Positions 43,027-51,294 of a stretch of DNA of 64,000 nucleotides are shown one piece after another. A program made the position numbers and the translations under genes. The DNA is taken from positions 1 to 64,000 of the forward strand of contig NZ_PQIA01000015.1 in assembly GCF_003385235.1 (NCBI RefSeq). Reading direction: 5' to 3'. Each line of letters begins with the position of its first letter. Position 1 is the first letter of the stretch. The stretch comes from Amycolatopsis circi. GTDB taxonomy: Bacteria > Actinomycetota > Actinomycetes > Mycobacteriales > Pseudonocardiaceae. Below the pieces are notes generated by a model. It searched no databases. It was not told where the DNA came from and saw nothing but the letters and a program-made list of their open reading frames with translations.

Positions 43027-44976
43027 GTGCACGCTTCCGCTACTCCCGAGCCCGATCCGCAGCGTTGGCGCGCCTTGTGGGTGTGCCTCATCGCGGGGTT
43101 CATGACGCTGCTCGACGTCAGCATCGTGAACGTCGCGCTGCCCTCGATGGAGCACGGGATCGGCGCGACGCCCGCGGACGTCTCGTGGGTCGTGTCCGGT
43201 TACGCGCTCACGTTCGGTCTCGCGCTGGTGCCGTCGGGGCGGCTCGGCGACGATTACGGCCGCCGCCGGATGTTCTTGCTCGGGCTGGCGTTGTTCGTGG
43301 CGACCAGCGTGCTGTGCGGAGCGGCGCCGAACGCGACCTGGCTCGTCGTCGCCCGGCTCGGGCAGGGCGTCGCGGGCGGGTTGCTGAATCCGCAGATCAT
43401 CGGCCTGATGCAGCAGCTTTTCTCCGGCCGCGAGCGGGGCAAGGCGTTCGGCGCGTTCGGGGCGACGGTCGGGCTGTCCACCGCGATCGGTCCGGTGCTG
43501 GGCGGGTTGCTGATCCAGGGCATCGGCGTCGACGAGGGTTGGCGCTGGGTGTTTTACGTCAACCTGCCGATCGGCATCCTCGCCATCCTGTTCGGGCTGC
43601 GGCTGCTGCCGAAGGACTCGCGCAGCGGCCGGAAGCGGACGCCGGACCTGCTCGGGTCGGTGCTGCTCGGCGTGGCGGTCGTGCTGGTGATGCTGCCGTT
43701 GATCGAGGAAGAGGAACAGGCGACGTCGCCGCGCTGGTGGCTGATGGGCGTCGCGGCCGGGCTGCTCGTGTTGTTCGTGCTGTGGGAGCGCTGGCTCGGC
43801 AACCGCGGCAAGCAGCCGCTGGTGAACCTGAAGCTGCTGACCGTGCGCAGCTACTCGATGGGTTCCGCGCTCGGCATGGTCTATTTCGCCGGATTCACCG
43901 GGATTTTCCTGGTTCTGACGCTGTTTTTCCAGCAGGGCCTCGGCTACACGGCGCTGCAGGCCGGCGCGGCGATGCTGGCGTTCGCGATCGGCTCGGCGAT
44001 CTCGCCGACCATCGGCGGACGGCTCGTGCACCGGTTCGGCAGGCCGATGGTCGTCCTCGGGACGCTGCTCGTGGCGATCGGGCTCGCCGGAACCGCGTGG
44101 CTCGTCCACGACTACTCCGGCGCGAACACCGCGTTCGTGCTGGCCGGACCGTTGTTCGTCGGCGGGTTCGGCAGCGGGCTGGTGATCTCGCCGAACTCGA
44201 CGCTCGCCCTGGAAGAAGTCCCGCCCGCGGAAGGCGGCACCGCGGCCGGCGTGCTGCAGACCGGCCAGCGGATCGGTTCGGCGGTCGGCACCGCGCTCGG
44301 CGGGTCGCTGTTCTTCGGCGAACTCGGCCGCTCGCACGGGGATTACCACTCCGCGACCGCGCTCGGGCTGATCGGCTCGACCGCTCTGGTCGTGCTCGCG
44401 CTGCTGTTCGGCGTCGTCGACGTGCTGCTGTCCCGGACGCGCAAACGCCGCAGCACTCCGCAAAGCGCCCCGCCCGCGGCGATTTCCGGCACGGTAGGCG
44501 GTCTCGCTCCCGCTGAAACCGCCTCGGTGTCGCTGACGTCCCTGGAGACCTACGAAGTACGCCGCACCACGACCGGCACGGACAACACTTTCGCCCTGGA
44601 CGCCCCGGCGGGCACGTACCTGCTGCTGGTCCAGGCAGGCGGCCGCGAGCCGGTGGCCCGGCACGTGCAGGTGGGCTCCGAACCGATGCGCGAGGACGTC
44701 GAACTGGCGCGGTCGGTCCGGCTCACCGGCACCGTGCACGCGATCCGGGGCCCGTTCCCGGGTGCGCAGGTCGCGGTGCTGGACGCTGAAGGCCAGGTTC
44801 AGCGGGTGACCGTCACGGACGAGGCGGGCCACTACGCCGTGGAGGACCTGTTCCCCGGCGAGTACACCGTCGTCGTGACCGGATACCAGCCGGTCGCGGG
44901 CCCGGTGCAGCTGACGACCGAGGGCCCGGCCCGCTTCGATCCGTTGCTGCGGCTGGTTTCCGCGGATCGGGCTTAA
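43027..44976 (+). CDS. DHA2-type MFS efflux pump with two C-terminal beta-sandwich domains
   Basis: Residues 1 to about 480 are a 14-segment EmrB/QacA-type drug:H+ antiporter: FMTLLDVSIVNVALPSM, GRLGDDYGRRRMF and GPVLGGLLIQ. Residues about 495-649 add two carboxypeptidase-regulatory/CnaB-like domains (ISGTVGGLAPAETASVSLTS and LTGTVHAIRGPFPGAQVAVL, ending HYAVEDLFPGEYTVVVTGYQ). In a 14-helix pump this tail should face the cytoplasm. GTG 43027 is the first start after the divergent MarR region. Confidence 0.85.
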   Translation: MHASATPEPDPQRWRALWVCLIAGFMTLLDVSIVNVALPSMEHGIGATPADVSWVVSGYALTFGLALVPSGRLGDDYGRRRMFLLGLALFVATSVLCGAAPNATWLVVARLGQGVAGGLLNPQIIGLMQQLFSGRERGKAFGAFGATVGLSTAIGPVLGGLLIQGIGVDEGWRWVFYVNLPIGILAILFGLRLLPKDSRSGRKRTPDLLGSVLLGVAVVLVMLPLIEEEEQATSPRWWLMGVAAGLLVLFVLWERWLGNRGKQPLVNLKLLTVRSYSMGSALGMVYFAGFTGIFLVLTLFFQQGLGYTALQAGAAMLAFAIGSAISPTIGGRLVHRFGRPMVVLGTLLVAIGLAGTAWLVHDYSGANTAFVLAGPLFVGGFGSGLVISPNSTLALEEVPPAEGGTAAGVLQTGQRIGSAVGTALGGSLFFGELGRSHGDYHSATALGLIGSTALVVLALLFGVVDVLLSRTRKRRSTPQSAPPAAISGTVGGLAPAETASVSLTSLETYEVRRTTTGTDNTFALDAPAGTYLLLVQAGGREPVARHVQVGSEPMREDVELARSVRLTGTVHAIRGPFPGAQVAVLDAEGQVQRVTVTDEAGHYAVEDLFPGEYTVVVTGYQPVAGPVQLTTEGPARFDPLLRLVSADRA

Positions 44977-45034
44977 CGTCCGTGAGGGGAACCCTCACGG
45001 ACTCTGAGTCCCTCAGGGTTCCGCTCACGGACGT
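44976..45034. terminator. 28-bp imperfect palindrome between convergent transcripts
   Basis: Arms 44976-45003 and 45007-45034 pair with three mismatches around CTG. It separates the MFS gene and the 3' end of the large leftward operon, so bidirectional termination is likely. It belongs to the same family as the elements at 25966 and 47721. Confidence 0.75.
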
Positions 45035-45061
45035 CGGGCGTCGCGTCCCGGTCGGCAGGGG

Positions 45062-45886
45062 TTAGTCGGAGACGAGCGCGAGGACTGCCAGGGCCTGGTC
45101 TCGCATCGCGACGTCCAGGAATGTCCCGTCGGCAAGCGCGATCGCGCCCACCCCGGCCTGGGTGGCGCCGTCCATTCGGGACAGCACCTCCCGTGCCCGG
45201 GCGACCTCCTCTGCGGTCGGCAGGAAAGCCGCGCGGATCGTCGGCAGCTGGGCCGGGTGAATCGCCGTCCGGCCGCGGAATCCGAGCGCTCGCCCGGCCC
45301 GGCAGCTTTCCGCCAGCCCGTCGAGATCCCGGACATTCGCGTACACCGACATCGCCGGCGGTGGCAGCCGCGCGGCGCGGGCGGCGTTCACGATCCGGCT
45401 GCGCGCCCAGGCGAGCCCGGCTTCGTCGGCGAGGCGCAGGTCGGATCGCAGATCTGCCTCGCCCAGTCCGAGCGACGCCGTCTGCGGGGAGGCGAGCGCG
45501 ATCTCCAACGCCCGCTCCACCCCGAGCGCCGACTCGATCAGCGGGTGCAATTCCCGTCCAGGCAAAGCATCGGCGTGCGACCGGACGTCGAGTGACCCCT
45601 CGACCTTCGGCAGCCGCGCGCCCACCCACGGTGGCAGCGCGGCGACCGCGGCCATGTCTGCCGCGTGCCACGGTGTGTCCGGGTGGTTGATCCGCACCTG
45701 CACCGCACGCGACGCGGGCACGTCGGCCAGCAGGCGCATCGCGTTGTCCCGCGCGGCGTCCTTCTGCGCGGGCGCGACGGCGTCCTCCAGGTCGACCAGC
45801 ACGACGTCGGCATCGGACGCGAGAGCCTTGACGACCCGATCGGGCCGGTCCGCCGGGACGTAGAGCAAGGTCAGCGCGGGCGTCAT
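45062..45886 (-). CDS. HpcH/HpaI aldolase / citrate-lyase beta-subunit-like (CitE-like)
   Basis: A CitE-like TIM barrel of 274 residues: LLYVPADRPDRVVKAL, the Mg-binding VVLVDLEDAVAP, RINHPDTPW, LGLGEADLRSDL and GFRGRTAIHPAQL. Family members cleave or form C-C bonds in (S)-citramalyl-, malyl- or 3-hydroxyacyl-CoA thioesters. It is the last gene of the operon and overlaps the CoA-transferase gene by ATGA, which suggests the two act in sequence on an acyl-CoA. Confidence 0.86.
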   Translation of the reverse strand: MTPALTLLYVPADRPDRVVKALASDADVVLVDLEDAVAPAQKDAARDNAMRLLADVPASRAVQVRINHPDTPWHAADMAAVAALPPWVGARLPKVEGSLDVRSHADALPGRELHPLIESALGVERALEIALASPQTASLGLGEADLRSDLRLADEAGLAWARSRIVNAARAARLPPPAMSVYANVRDLDGLAESCRAGRALGFRGRTAIHPAQLPTIRAAFLPTAEEVARAREVLSRMDGATQAGVGAIALADGTFLDVAMRDQALAVLALVSD

Positions 45887-47091
45887 ACCGCTCCCTCCGC
45901 ACGCAACTCGGCGATCCGCGACGAGGTGAAGCCCAGCGAGTGGAGCACCTCGTCGGTGTCCGCGCCGTGCGGACGTCCGGCGAATCCGATGACGCCGTCG
46001 TTGTCCGACAACCGGAACAGCGGTCCCTGCATCAAGGTCGTGCCCAGTTCCGGGTCTTCGATCTCGTGGATCGTCCCCAGCGCACGGAACTGCGGGTCGG
46101 CCACGATGTCGGCCGCGTCGTAGATCGGGGCGACCGCAGCCTGCGCTTCCTCGAACGCGGCCACGACCTCGTCGCGCGTGTGCCGCGCGATCCAGCCGCC
46201 GACAGCCTCGTCCAGTTCGTCCGCGTGCGCGGCCCGGTCCGCGCCGGTCGCGAACCACGGCTCGTCGGCCAGTTCCGGCCGTCCGACCAGCCGCACGACG
46301 CGCTCCGCGATCGACTGTGCCGAGGTCGAAACCGCCACCCACTGCCCGTCGCTCGTGCGATAGGTGTTGCGCGGCGCGTTGTTCGTGGACCGGTTGCCGG
46401 TGCGCGGCTGGACCGTGCCGAGCTGGTCCCATCGCGTGATCTGCGGCCCGAGCATGGCGAGAATCGGCTCGATGATCGCGACGTCCACGACCTGGCCGCG
46501 TCCGCTGGCAGCGCGCCCGGCGAGCGCGACCATGATCGCGTACGCGGTGGCCAGCGACGCGACCCCGTCGGCGAGCCCGAACGGCGGCAGCGTCGGCGGC
46601 CCGTCCGGTTCGCCGGTGGCCGCGGCGAAGCCGCTCATCGCTTCGGCGAGCGTGCCGAAGCCGGGCCGCGAGCGATACGGTCCGAGCTGGCCGAATCCGG
46701 TCACCCGCGCCAGAACCAGCCCCGGATTGCGCGCGGACAACTCCTCGTAACCGAGGCCCCAGCGTTCGAGCGTGCCCGGTCGGAAGTTCTCGATCACCAC
46801 GTCCGCGGTCTCGGCGAGCGCCAGGAACACCTCGCGCCCGCCGTCGCTGCTCAGGTTCGCGGTGACGGTGCGCTTGTTTCGCCCCAACGTCTTCCACCAC
46901 AGGTTGACGTCGCCCTTGGCCACCCCGTGCGTACGCGACGGGTCGGGCCGCGACGGATGTTCGACCTTGATCACCTCGGCGCCCATGTCGCCGAGGTGCA
47001 TCGCGGCCATCGGCCCGGCGAACAACGTCGACGCGTCCACGACCCGCAGCCCGGCCAGTGCCCCGGCGGAAGCTTCCCTCGACACGGTCAT
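45883..47091 (-). CDS. Family III CoA-transferase (CaiB/BaiF)
   Basis: A 402-residue CaiB/BaiF protein: GLRVVDASTLFAGPMAAMHL, GAEVIKVEHPSRPDPSR, WWKTLGRNKRTVTANL and the catalytic-region VIENFRPGTLERWG. The aspartate nucleophile expected near residue 170 fits FGLADGVASLATAYA. It would move CoA between carboxylic acids, for example succinyl-CoA to the product of this pathway. Coupled by 4-nt overlaps to both neighbours. Confidence 0.87.
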   Translation of the reverse strand: MTVSREASAGALAGLRVVDASTLFAGPMAAMHLGDMGAEVIKVEHPSRPDPSRTHGVAKGDVNLWWKTLGRNKRTVTANLSSDGGREVFLALAETADVVIENFRPGTLERWGLGYEELSARNPGLVLARVTGFGQLGPYRSRPGFGTLAEAMSGFAAATGEPDGPPTLPPFGLADGVASLATAYAIMVALAGRAASGRGQVVDVAIIEPILAMLGPQITRWDQLGTVQPRTGNRSTNNAPRNTYRTSDGQWVAVSTSAQSIAERVVRLVGRPELADEPWFATGADRAAHADELDEAVGGWIARHTRDEVVAAFEEAQAAVAPIYDAADIVADPQFRALGTIHEIEDPELGTTLMQGPLFRLSDNDGVIGFAGRPHGADTDEVLHSLGFTSSRIAELRAEGAV

Positions 47092-49070
47092 CGCGTCACG
47101 TCCCACGCGCAGCGGAACCCGACCGTCGCGCCCCTCGCTAGCCCCAACCCCGGCAACAGCAGCTTCACGCTGTACTCCGGCGCGTGGCGACCGCCTTCGA
47201 CGTACCATTCCGAACCCTCGGCACGGTAATCGCTGCCGCCCTTGAGCATCACGAACCGGGTCCTCCCGTCGGAGTGTTCGCTTTCGGTCCAGTTCCACAC
47301 CGCGGGCGCGCCGCGCCGCAGCCCGCCGGTTTCCCCGGCGAGCTGCCATTCGTCCTCGGTTGGCAACCGGCCGCCGCGCCACGCGCAGTACGAGCGGGCG
47401 TCGTCGAGGTCCACAAAGGTCACCGGCTCGTCCTCGACCGCAGGCCGACCGTCTACCCAATGCGCGAGGAACCGATGCGGCTCGACCGGCTGATATCCAG
47501 TAGCGGCAAGGAATTCCGCGAACTCGCCGTTCGTCACCTCGGTAGCGGCGACCGCGACCGGCGACGCCAGCGAACCGTCCCGCTGCAGTGTCCGGGCATC
47601 GTGCAGCCGCGGCGGCAACGGCTTCCATTCGTCCACATACGGCGCGCCTTGGTACATCCCGGTTTCGCGCCCGCGATACCGGACCGTCAGCATATAGGGC
47701 CCGGCAGGCAGCTCGACAACGTCCGTGAGGGGAACCCTGAGGGACTCAGAGTCCCTCAGGGTTCCCCTCACGGACTTCAGGCCGGGCTGGAGCCGAGCGG
47801 CGAGGCGGTGCGGGAAACGGGCATCGGGATCGTGGGGGAGGGTCGCCACCCGCGAAAGCCACGACGGCTCCGCCGCACCCTCGGCGACCCGCAGCAACGC
47901 CGAAATCCCGCGCGCGGGCACGCATCCGTCGGTGAAAAGATCGATCACCGGACCGTCAACGACCGGTCCGAGGTAATCCGAGTCGCCGCGGTTGATGACC
48001 GTCCACAGTGTCCAGTCGCCGAGTTCCCAGCGCGACGCGTAAACCCCGGCCGCCTCCGCTTCCGGCGTCAACGGGGCCAGCGGCGTCCACTCGCCCTCGC
48101 GCAGCAGGTCACCGGCTGCACGCTGCACCGTCACCATCCGCCGCACGGTCGCCGCGTCCCGCTGAGACCAGCCGACCCACACGCCGAACACGACTTCCCA
48201 CACCATCACGCCGACGCCGTTCAACCACGCCGACTGCAGTTCCTCGGTGTGCTCGCGGTGCCACCGTCGCACGTGGTGCTGCATGTGCCGCCGCTCGTAC
48301 CAGTGCGAACGCAGCACACCCGGCACCGGCGAATCGGCGAAAAACTGCGCCCACGAAGCCGAATGGTCCTCGATCCGCTCGACCGGCAGCTTCGATTCGC
48401 CCTCCAGCACGACCCCGGGCCGTGCGCGTTCGAGCTGCTCGACCAACGCCGGATCGGCCTTCTTCAACGTGTCCAGGAAGACGCCGTCCGCCCCGAAATC
48501 GGCCAGCACCGCGGACAATCCGGTGGCGTCGTCCTCGCCGCGACGAGTGCCGACGTCCCACGGGTTGTAGTCCACGAACACCCGCACGCCCGCCGAATGG
48601 AACACCTCGACCAGCTCGCGGAGGCCGGGCACGTCGCGGTAGAAATCCCACTGGTTGCGGTCGTCGAGGCCGATCACCGGGTACGCGTGCCACAGCACGA
48701 CCGCGTCGAGGCCGCCGAACCGCTGATGCGCGTCGGCGAGGAACCGTTCTGGCGTGAACCGGTGTTCCTCGAACGAATACAGCAGCTCGTCCCACAACCA
48801 CACCTGCGCGACCGTGTGGCATCCGGCGACCCACGCGGCTTCCGGCCGGTCGTAGGCGCGGCCGTGGTAGCTGTGCCGTTCGTGCGCGTCGGCACGCCAT
48901 TGCCGCAGTCGCGCCCGCCACTCCGGACGGTCGGCGGGGTTCGCCGGGCCGACGAAGATCTTGGCCTCGTCGAGCGCGACGAGCTGTTCAGCCGACAGGG
49001 GAGCGCCGAGCGGGACCTCGGTCGGCTGGTCGATCGGGCGCGGGACGAGCGGGTCGAACACGTACGTCAT
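47088..49070 (-). CDS. TIM-barrel glycosidase-like protein fused to an FGE/SUMF1-like domain
   Basis: The N-terminal ~330 residues look like a glycoside-hydrolase TIM barrel: VVLWHAYPVIGLDDRNQWDF, VFVDYNPWDVGTRR, GVFLDTLKKADP and VVLEGESKLPVE give acidic residues at strand ends. A linker containing an in-frame palindrome-derived stretch (RGTLRDSESLRVPLTD, about 435-450) follows. The last 180 residues are a formylglycine-generating-enzyme fold (VTNGEFAEFLAATGYQPV, YCAWRGGRLPTEDEWQLA, C-terminal GFRCAWD), which is often a carbohydrate- or lectin-like module when the catalytic cysteines are not all kept. Role in this operon: probably processing of the imported glycoside. Confidence 0.75.
   Translation of the reverse strand: MTYVFDPLVPRPIDQPTEVPLGAPLSAEQLVALDEAKIFVGPANPADRPEWRARLRQWRADAHERHSYHGRAYDRPEAAWVAGCHTVAQVWLWDELLYSFEEHRFTPERFLADAHQRFGGLDAVVLWHAYPVIGLDDRNQWDFYRDVPGLRELVEVFHSAGVRVFVDYNPWDVGTRRGEDDATGLSAVLADFGADGVFLDTLKKADPALVEQLERARPGVVLEGESKLPVERIEDHSASWAQFFADSPVPGVLRSHWYERRHMQHHVRRWHREHTEELQSAWLNGVGVMVWEVVFGVWVGWSQRDAATVRRMVTVQRAAGDLLREGEWTPLAPLTPEAEAAGVYASRWELGDWTLWTVINRGDSDYLGPVVDGPVIDLFTDGCVPARGISALLRVAEGAAEPSWLSRVATLPHDPDARFPHRLAARLQPGLKSVRGTLRDSESLRVPLTDVVELPAGPYMLTVRYRGRETGMYQGAPYVDEWKPLPPRLHDARTLQRDGSLASPVAVAATEVTNGEFAEFLAATGYQPVEPHRFLAHWVDGRPAVEDEPVTFVDLDDARSYCAWRGGRLPTEDEWQLAGETGGLRRGAPAVWNWTESEHSDGRTRFVMLKGGSDYRAEGSEWYVEGGRHAPEYSVKLLLPGLGLARGATVGFRCAWDVTR
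47721..47775. repeat. Perfect 26-bp palindrome inside a coding gene
   Basis: Arms 47721-47746 and 47750-47775 pair perfectly around CAG. It lies in frame in the TIM/FGE fusion gene, adding about 18 residues between domains without a stop. The sequence is the same family as the intergenic palindromes at 25966 and 44976. Confidence 0.9.
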
Positions 49071-49969
49071 CAGGCGTTTCCTCCGGTCGCGGACTCAGCG
49101 AACTCGGCGACCTCCGCAGCGGTCGGCACGGCGGACTGCGCACCGGGCCGGGTGACAGCGAGCGCGGCGGCAGCTCCGGCACGCTCGGCGGCTTCCCGGA
49201 GCGGGCGCCCCTCGGCGAGCACCGCCGCGAGCACGCCGCAGAACGTGTCCCCGGCTCCGGTGGTGTCCACAGGGGACACCTGGAAGCCAGGCAGGTGCAC
49301 GATTTCCTGCTCAGCGACGACACAACCGGCCGCGCCGAGCGTGATCACCACTGCAGGTGCCCGCCGCTGCAGGATCCGAGCCAGCTCCTCCGGACTCCCC
49401 GAGGTCCCAGCCAGGTCCGCGGCTTCATGCTCGTTGACGATCAGCACGTCAAGGTCAAGCTCCGGCAGCGGCCGGGAAGGCGCGGCGTTGAGCACCATGC
49501 GCGCGCCAGATCGCCGGGCGGCAGCGGCAGCGGTCACGGTCTCCAGCGGAACTTCCAGCTGCGCGAGCACGACGTCCGCCGACGCGATCCGCTCCAGCTG
49601 CTCCTCGGCAAGCGAGAGCCGCGAGTTGGCCCCGGGCGCGACCACAATGGAGTTCTCGCCGTCCGGCGACACCATGATGAATGCGGTCCCAGTCGCACTG
49701 TCCACTCGCGACACCAGATCCGTCCGCACCCCGGCCTTCTTCAACGACGTCAACAGAAAGTCCGCGCCGTCGTCGACACCGAATGCCCCGAGAAACGTCG
49801 TCTCCGCCCCACCGGCAAGCGCCGCCGCAACGGCCTGATTGGCCCCCTTGCCACCCGGACTACGCCGCAAATCCCCGCCCAGGACGGTCTCGCCCCCGCG
49901 CGGCTGCCGCGGAACGTCAACTACCAAGTCGACGTTCGCCGATCCGACGACGGCAACCCGCCCGGTCAC
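49070..49969 (-). CDS. PfkB-family sugar kinase, ribokinase-like
   Basis: A 299-residue ribokinase-type enzyme: VVGSANVDLVVDVPRQPRGGE, SPGGKGANQAVAAAL and the C-terminal anion-hole/catalytic VDTTGAGDTFCGVLAA with the base Asp. It would phosphorylate the free sugar (ribose being the textbook substrate) released by the hydrolases encoded upstream. The GTG start overlaps the stop of the ADP-ribosylglycohydrolase gene (GTGA), and its own stop overlaps the next start (TGATG). Confidence 0.87.
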   Translation of the reverse strand: MTGRVAVVGSANVDLVVDVPRQPRGGETVLGGDLRRSPGGKGANQAVAAALAGGAETTFLGAFGVDDGADFLLTSLKKAGVRTDLVSRVDSATGTAFIMVSPDGENSIVVAPGANSRLSLAEEQLERIASADVVLAQLEVPLETVTAAAAARRSGARMVLNAAPSRPLPELDLDVLIVNEHEAADLAGTSGSPEELARILQRRAPAVVITLGAAGCVVAEQEIVHLPGFQVSPVDTTGAGDTFCGVLAAVLAEGRPLREAAERAGAAAALAVTRPGAQSAVPTAAEVAEFAESATGGNA

Positions 49970-51294
49970 CGCGCCACCCCGGCCGTCCGTGCGGCGAGGT
50001 CGGTGATCCGCTGCTCGCCGCCCGGCAACGACGTCGCGATCCGGTTGTCCAGCGGCTTCGTCCACTGCTCGCCGATCCGGTCCACGCCCAGCAGCGCACC
50101 GACCACCCCGCCGACCGTCGCAGCCGCGGAGTCCGTGTCCCACCCAGCCGTGACAGCGAGCGAGATGCTCTTCCCGAAGTCACCGTCGCCGCAGGTCAGC
50201 GCGTACGCGATCACCGCGGCGTTGTTCAGCACGTGCACCCAATGGAGGTCGCCGTACCGGGCATGCAACCGGTCCAGTCCGTCGCGTACCGAACCACTAC
50301 CAGCAGCTTCCCGCCCGAACCGCACCGCCGAGGAAATACGACTCTCCGGAGGCAGAACAGTTTCCGCCGCATCGAGGACATTGTGGACGGAGTCGCACAC
50401 CATCGCCGCCGACGCCAGCGCAGCCGCCCACATCGCGCCGTAAATGCCGTTCCGGGTATGGCTGAGCCGCGCGTCGACCCACGCGAGCCGCGCGGCGCCG
50501 CGGACGTCACCGGGGGAGACCCAGCCGAAGACGTCGGTCCGGATCAACGCGCCGATCCACTCGCGGAACGGGTTGAGGTGCGTCGCGGTCTCCGGCACCG
50601 GCCGCGCGTCCAGCAGATTCCGGTACGCGGCCCGCTCGGCGGTGAACACCCGCCCGGCGGGCAGCTGCTCCAGCCAAAGCTGCGCGACGTCGTCCGTGGT
50701 GAACTCGCGGCCGTGCCGTTCCAGCAGCGTCAGCGCGAGGATCGGGTAGTTGAGGTCGTCGTCCTCCGGCATCCCGGAGATGTTCTCCTCCAAGGAAGTC
50801 GGCCGGGAGCGCCGGTTCCACGGCCACCTCGCCGCGACGTCGTCCGGCAGCCCGATCTCGGTGAACCACCGGTCCAGCGGCCAGCGTCCGGTCGCGCGCA
50901 GGATCTCCTCGATGCCCTCGCGCGGAATCTTCTCGACCGGCTTCCCGAGCAGACATCCCGCCGCCCGGCCGGTCCACGCGCCGAGCGTCCGGTCCGCGGC
51001 GGGCCGGGGGAGGACCGGCGCGGCCGGAAGCAGCGCGGCGATCTCGTCCCATCCGTCCGGCTCGTGCGGCGCGGCCGGGCAGGGGAGTGCGGCCAGTTCC
51101 TCCAGCAGCGTCCGGGCCAGCGCCCGCAACGCTGGGGGCGCCGGCCGCGGTCCTGCCCCGCTCACGGCGGGTGCTGGGTCGCCGCCAGCGGCGACCCAGC
51201 GCTCCCGCACCGAGGTGACGTCCTTGCCCTCCACTGCGGACTGGACGAACTCGTGCGCGAGCAGGTCTTCGGGCTGAGCCCAGGTCAGCCTCAT
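49966..51294 (-). CDS. ADP-ribosylglycohydrolase family protein, variant metal motif
   Basis: 442 residues. A ~90-residue N-terminal extension precedes the all-helical ADP-ribosylglycohydrolase fold (GAWTGRAAGCLLGKPVEKI onward). The first Mg-binding motif reads GMPEDDDLNYPI instead of the canonical TDDT; the second, GWDTDSAAATVGGVVGAL, is kept. Such variants are likely glycohydrolases for substrates other than ADP-ribosyl-protein. Coupled by ATGA/GTGA overlaps to a second family member and to the sugar kinase. Confidence 0.85.
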   Translation of the reverse strand: MRLTWAQPEDLLAHEFVQSAVEGKDVTSVRERWVAAGGDPAPAVSGAGPRPAPPALRALARTLLEELAALPCPAAPHEPDGWDEIAALLPAAPVLPRPAADRTLGAWTGRAAGCLLGKPVEKIPREGIEEILRATGRWPLDRWFTEIGLPDDVAARWPWNRRSRPTSLEENISGMPEDDDLNYPILALTLLERHGREFTTDDVAQLWLEQLPAGRVFTAERAAYRNLLDARPVPETATHLNPFREWIGALIRTDVFGWVSPGDVRGAARLAWVDARLSHTRNGIYGAMWAAALASAAMVCDSVHNVLDAAETVLPPESRISSAVRFGREAAGSGSVRDGLDRLHARYGDLHWVHVLNNAAVIAYALTCGDGDFGKSISLAVTAGWDTDSAAATVGGVVGALLGVDRIGEQWTKPLDNRIATSLPGGEQRITDLAARTAGVAR

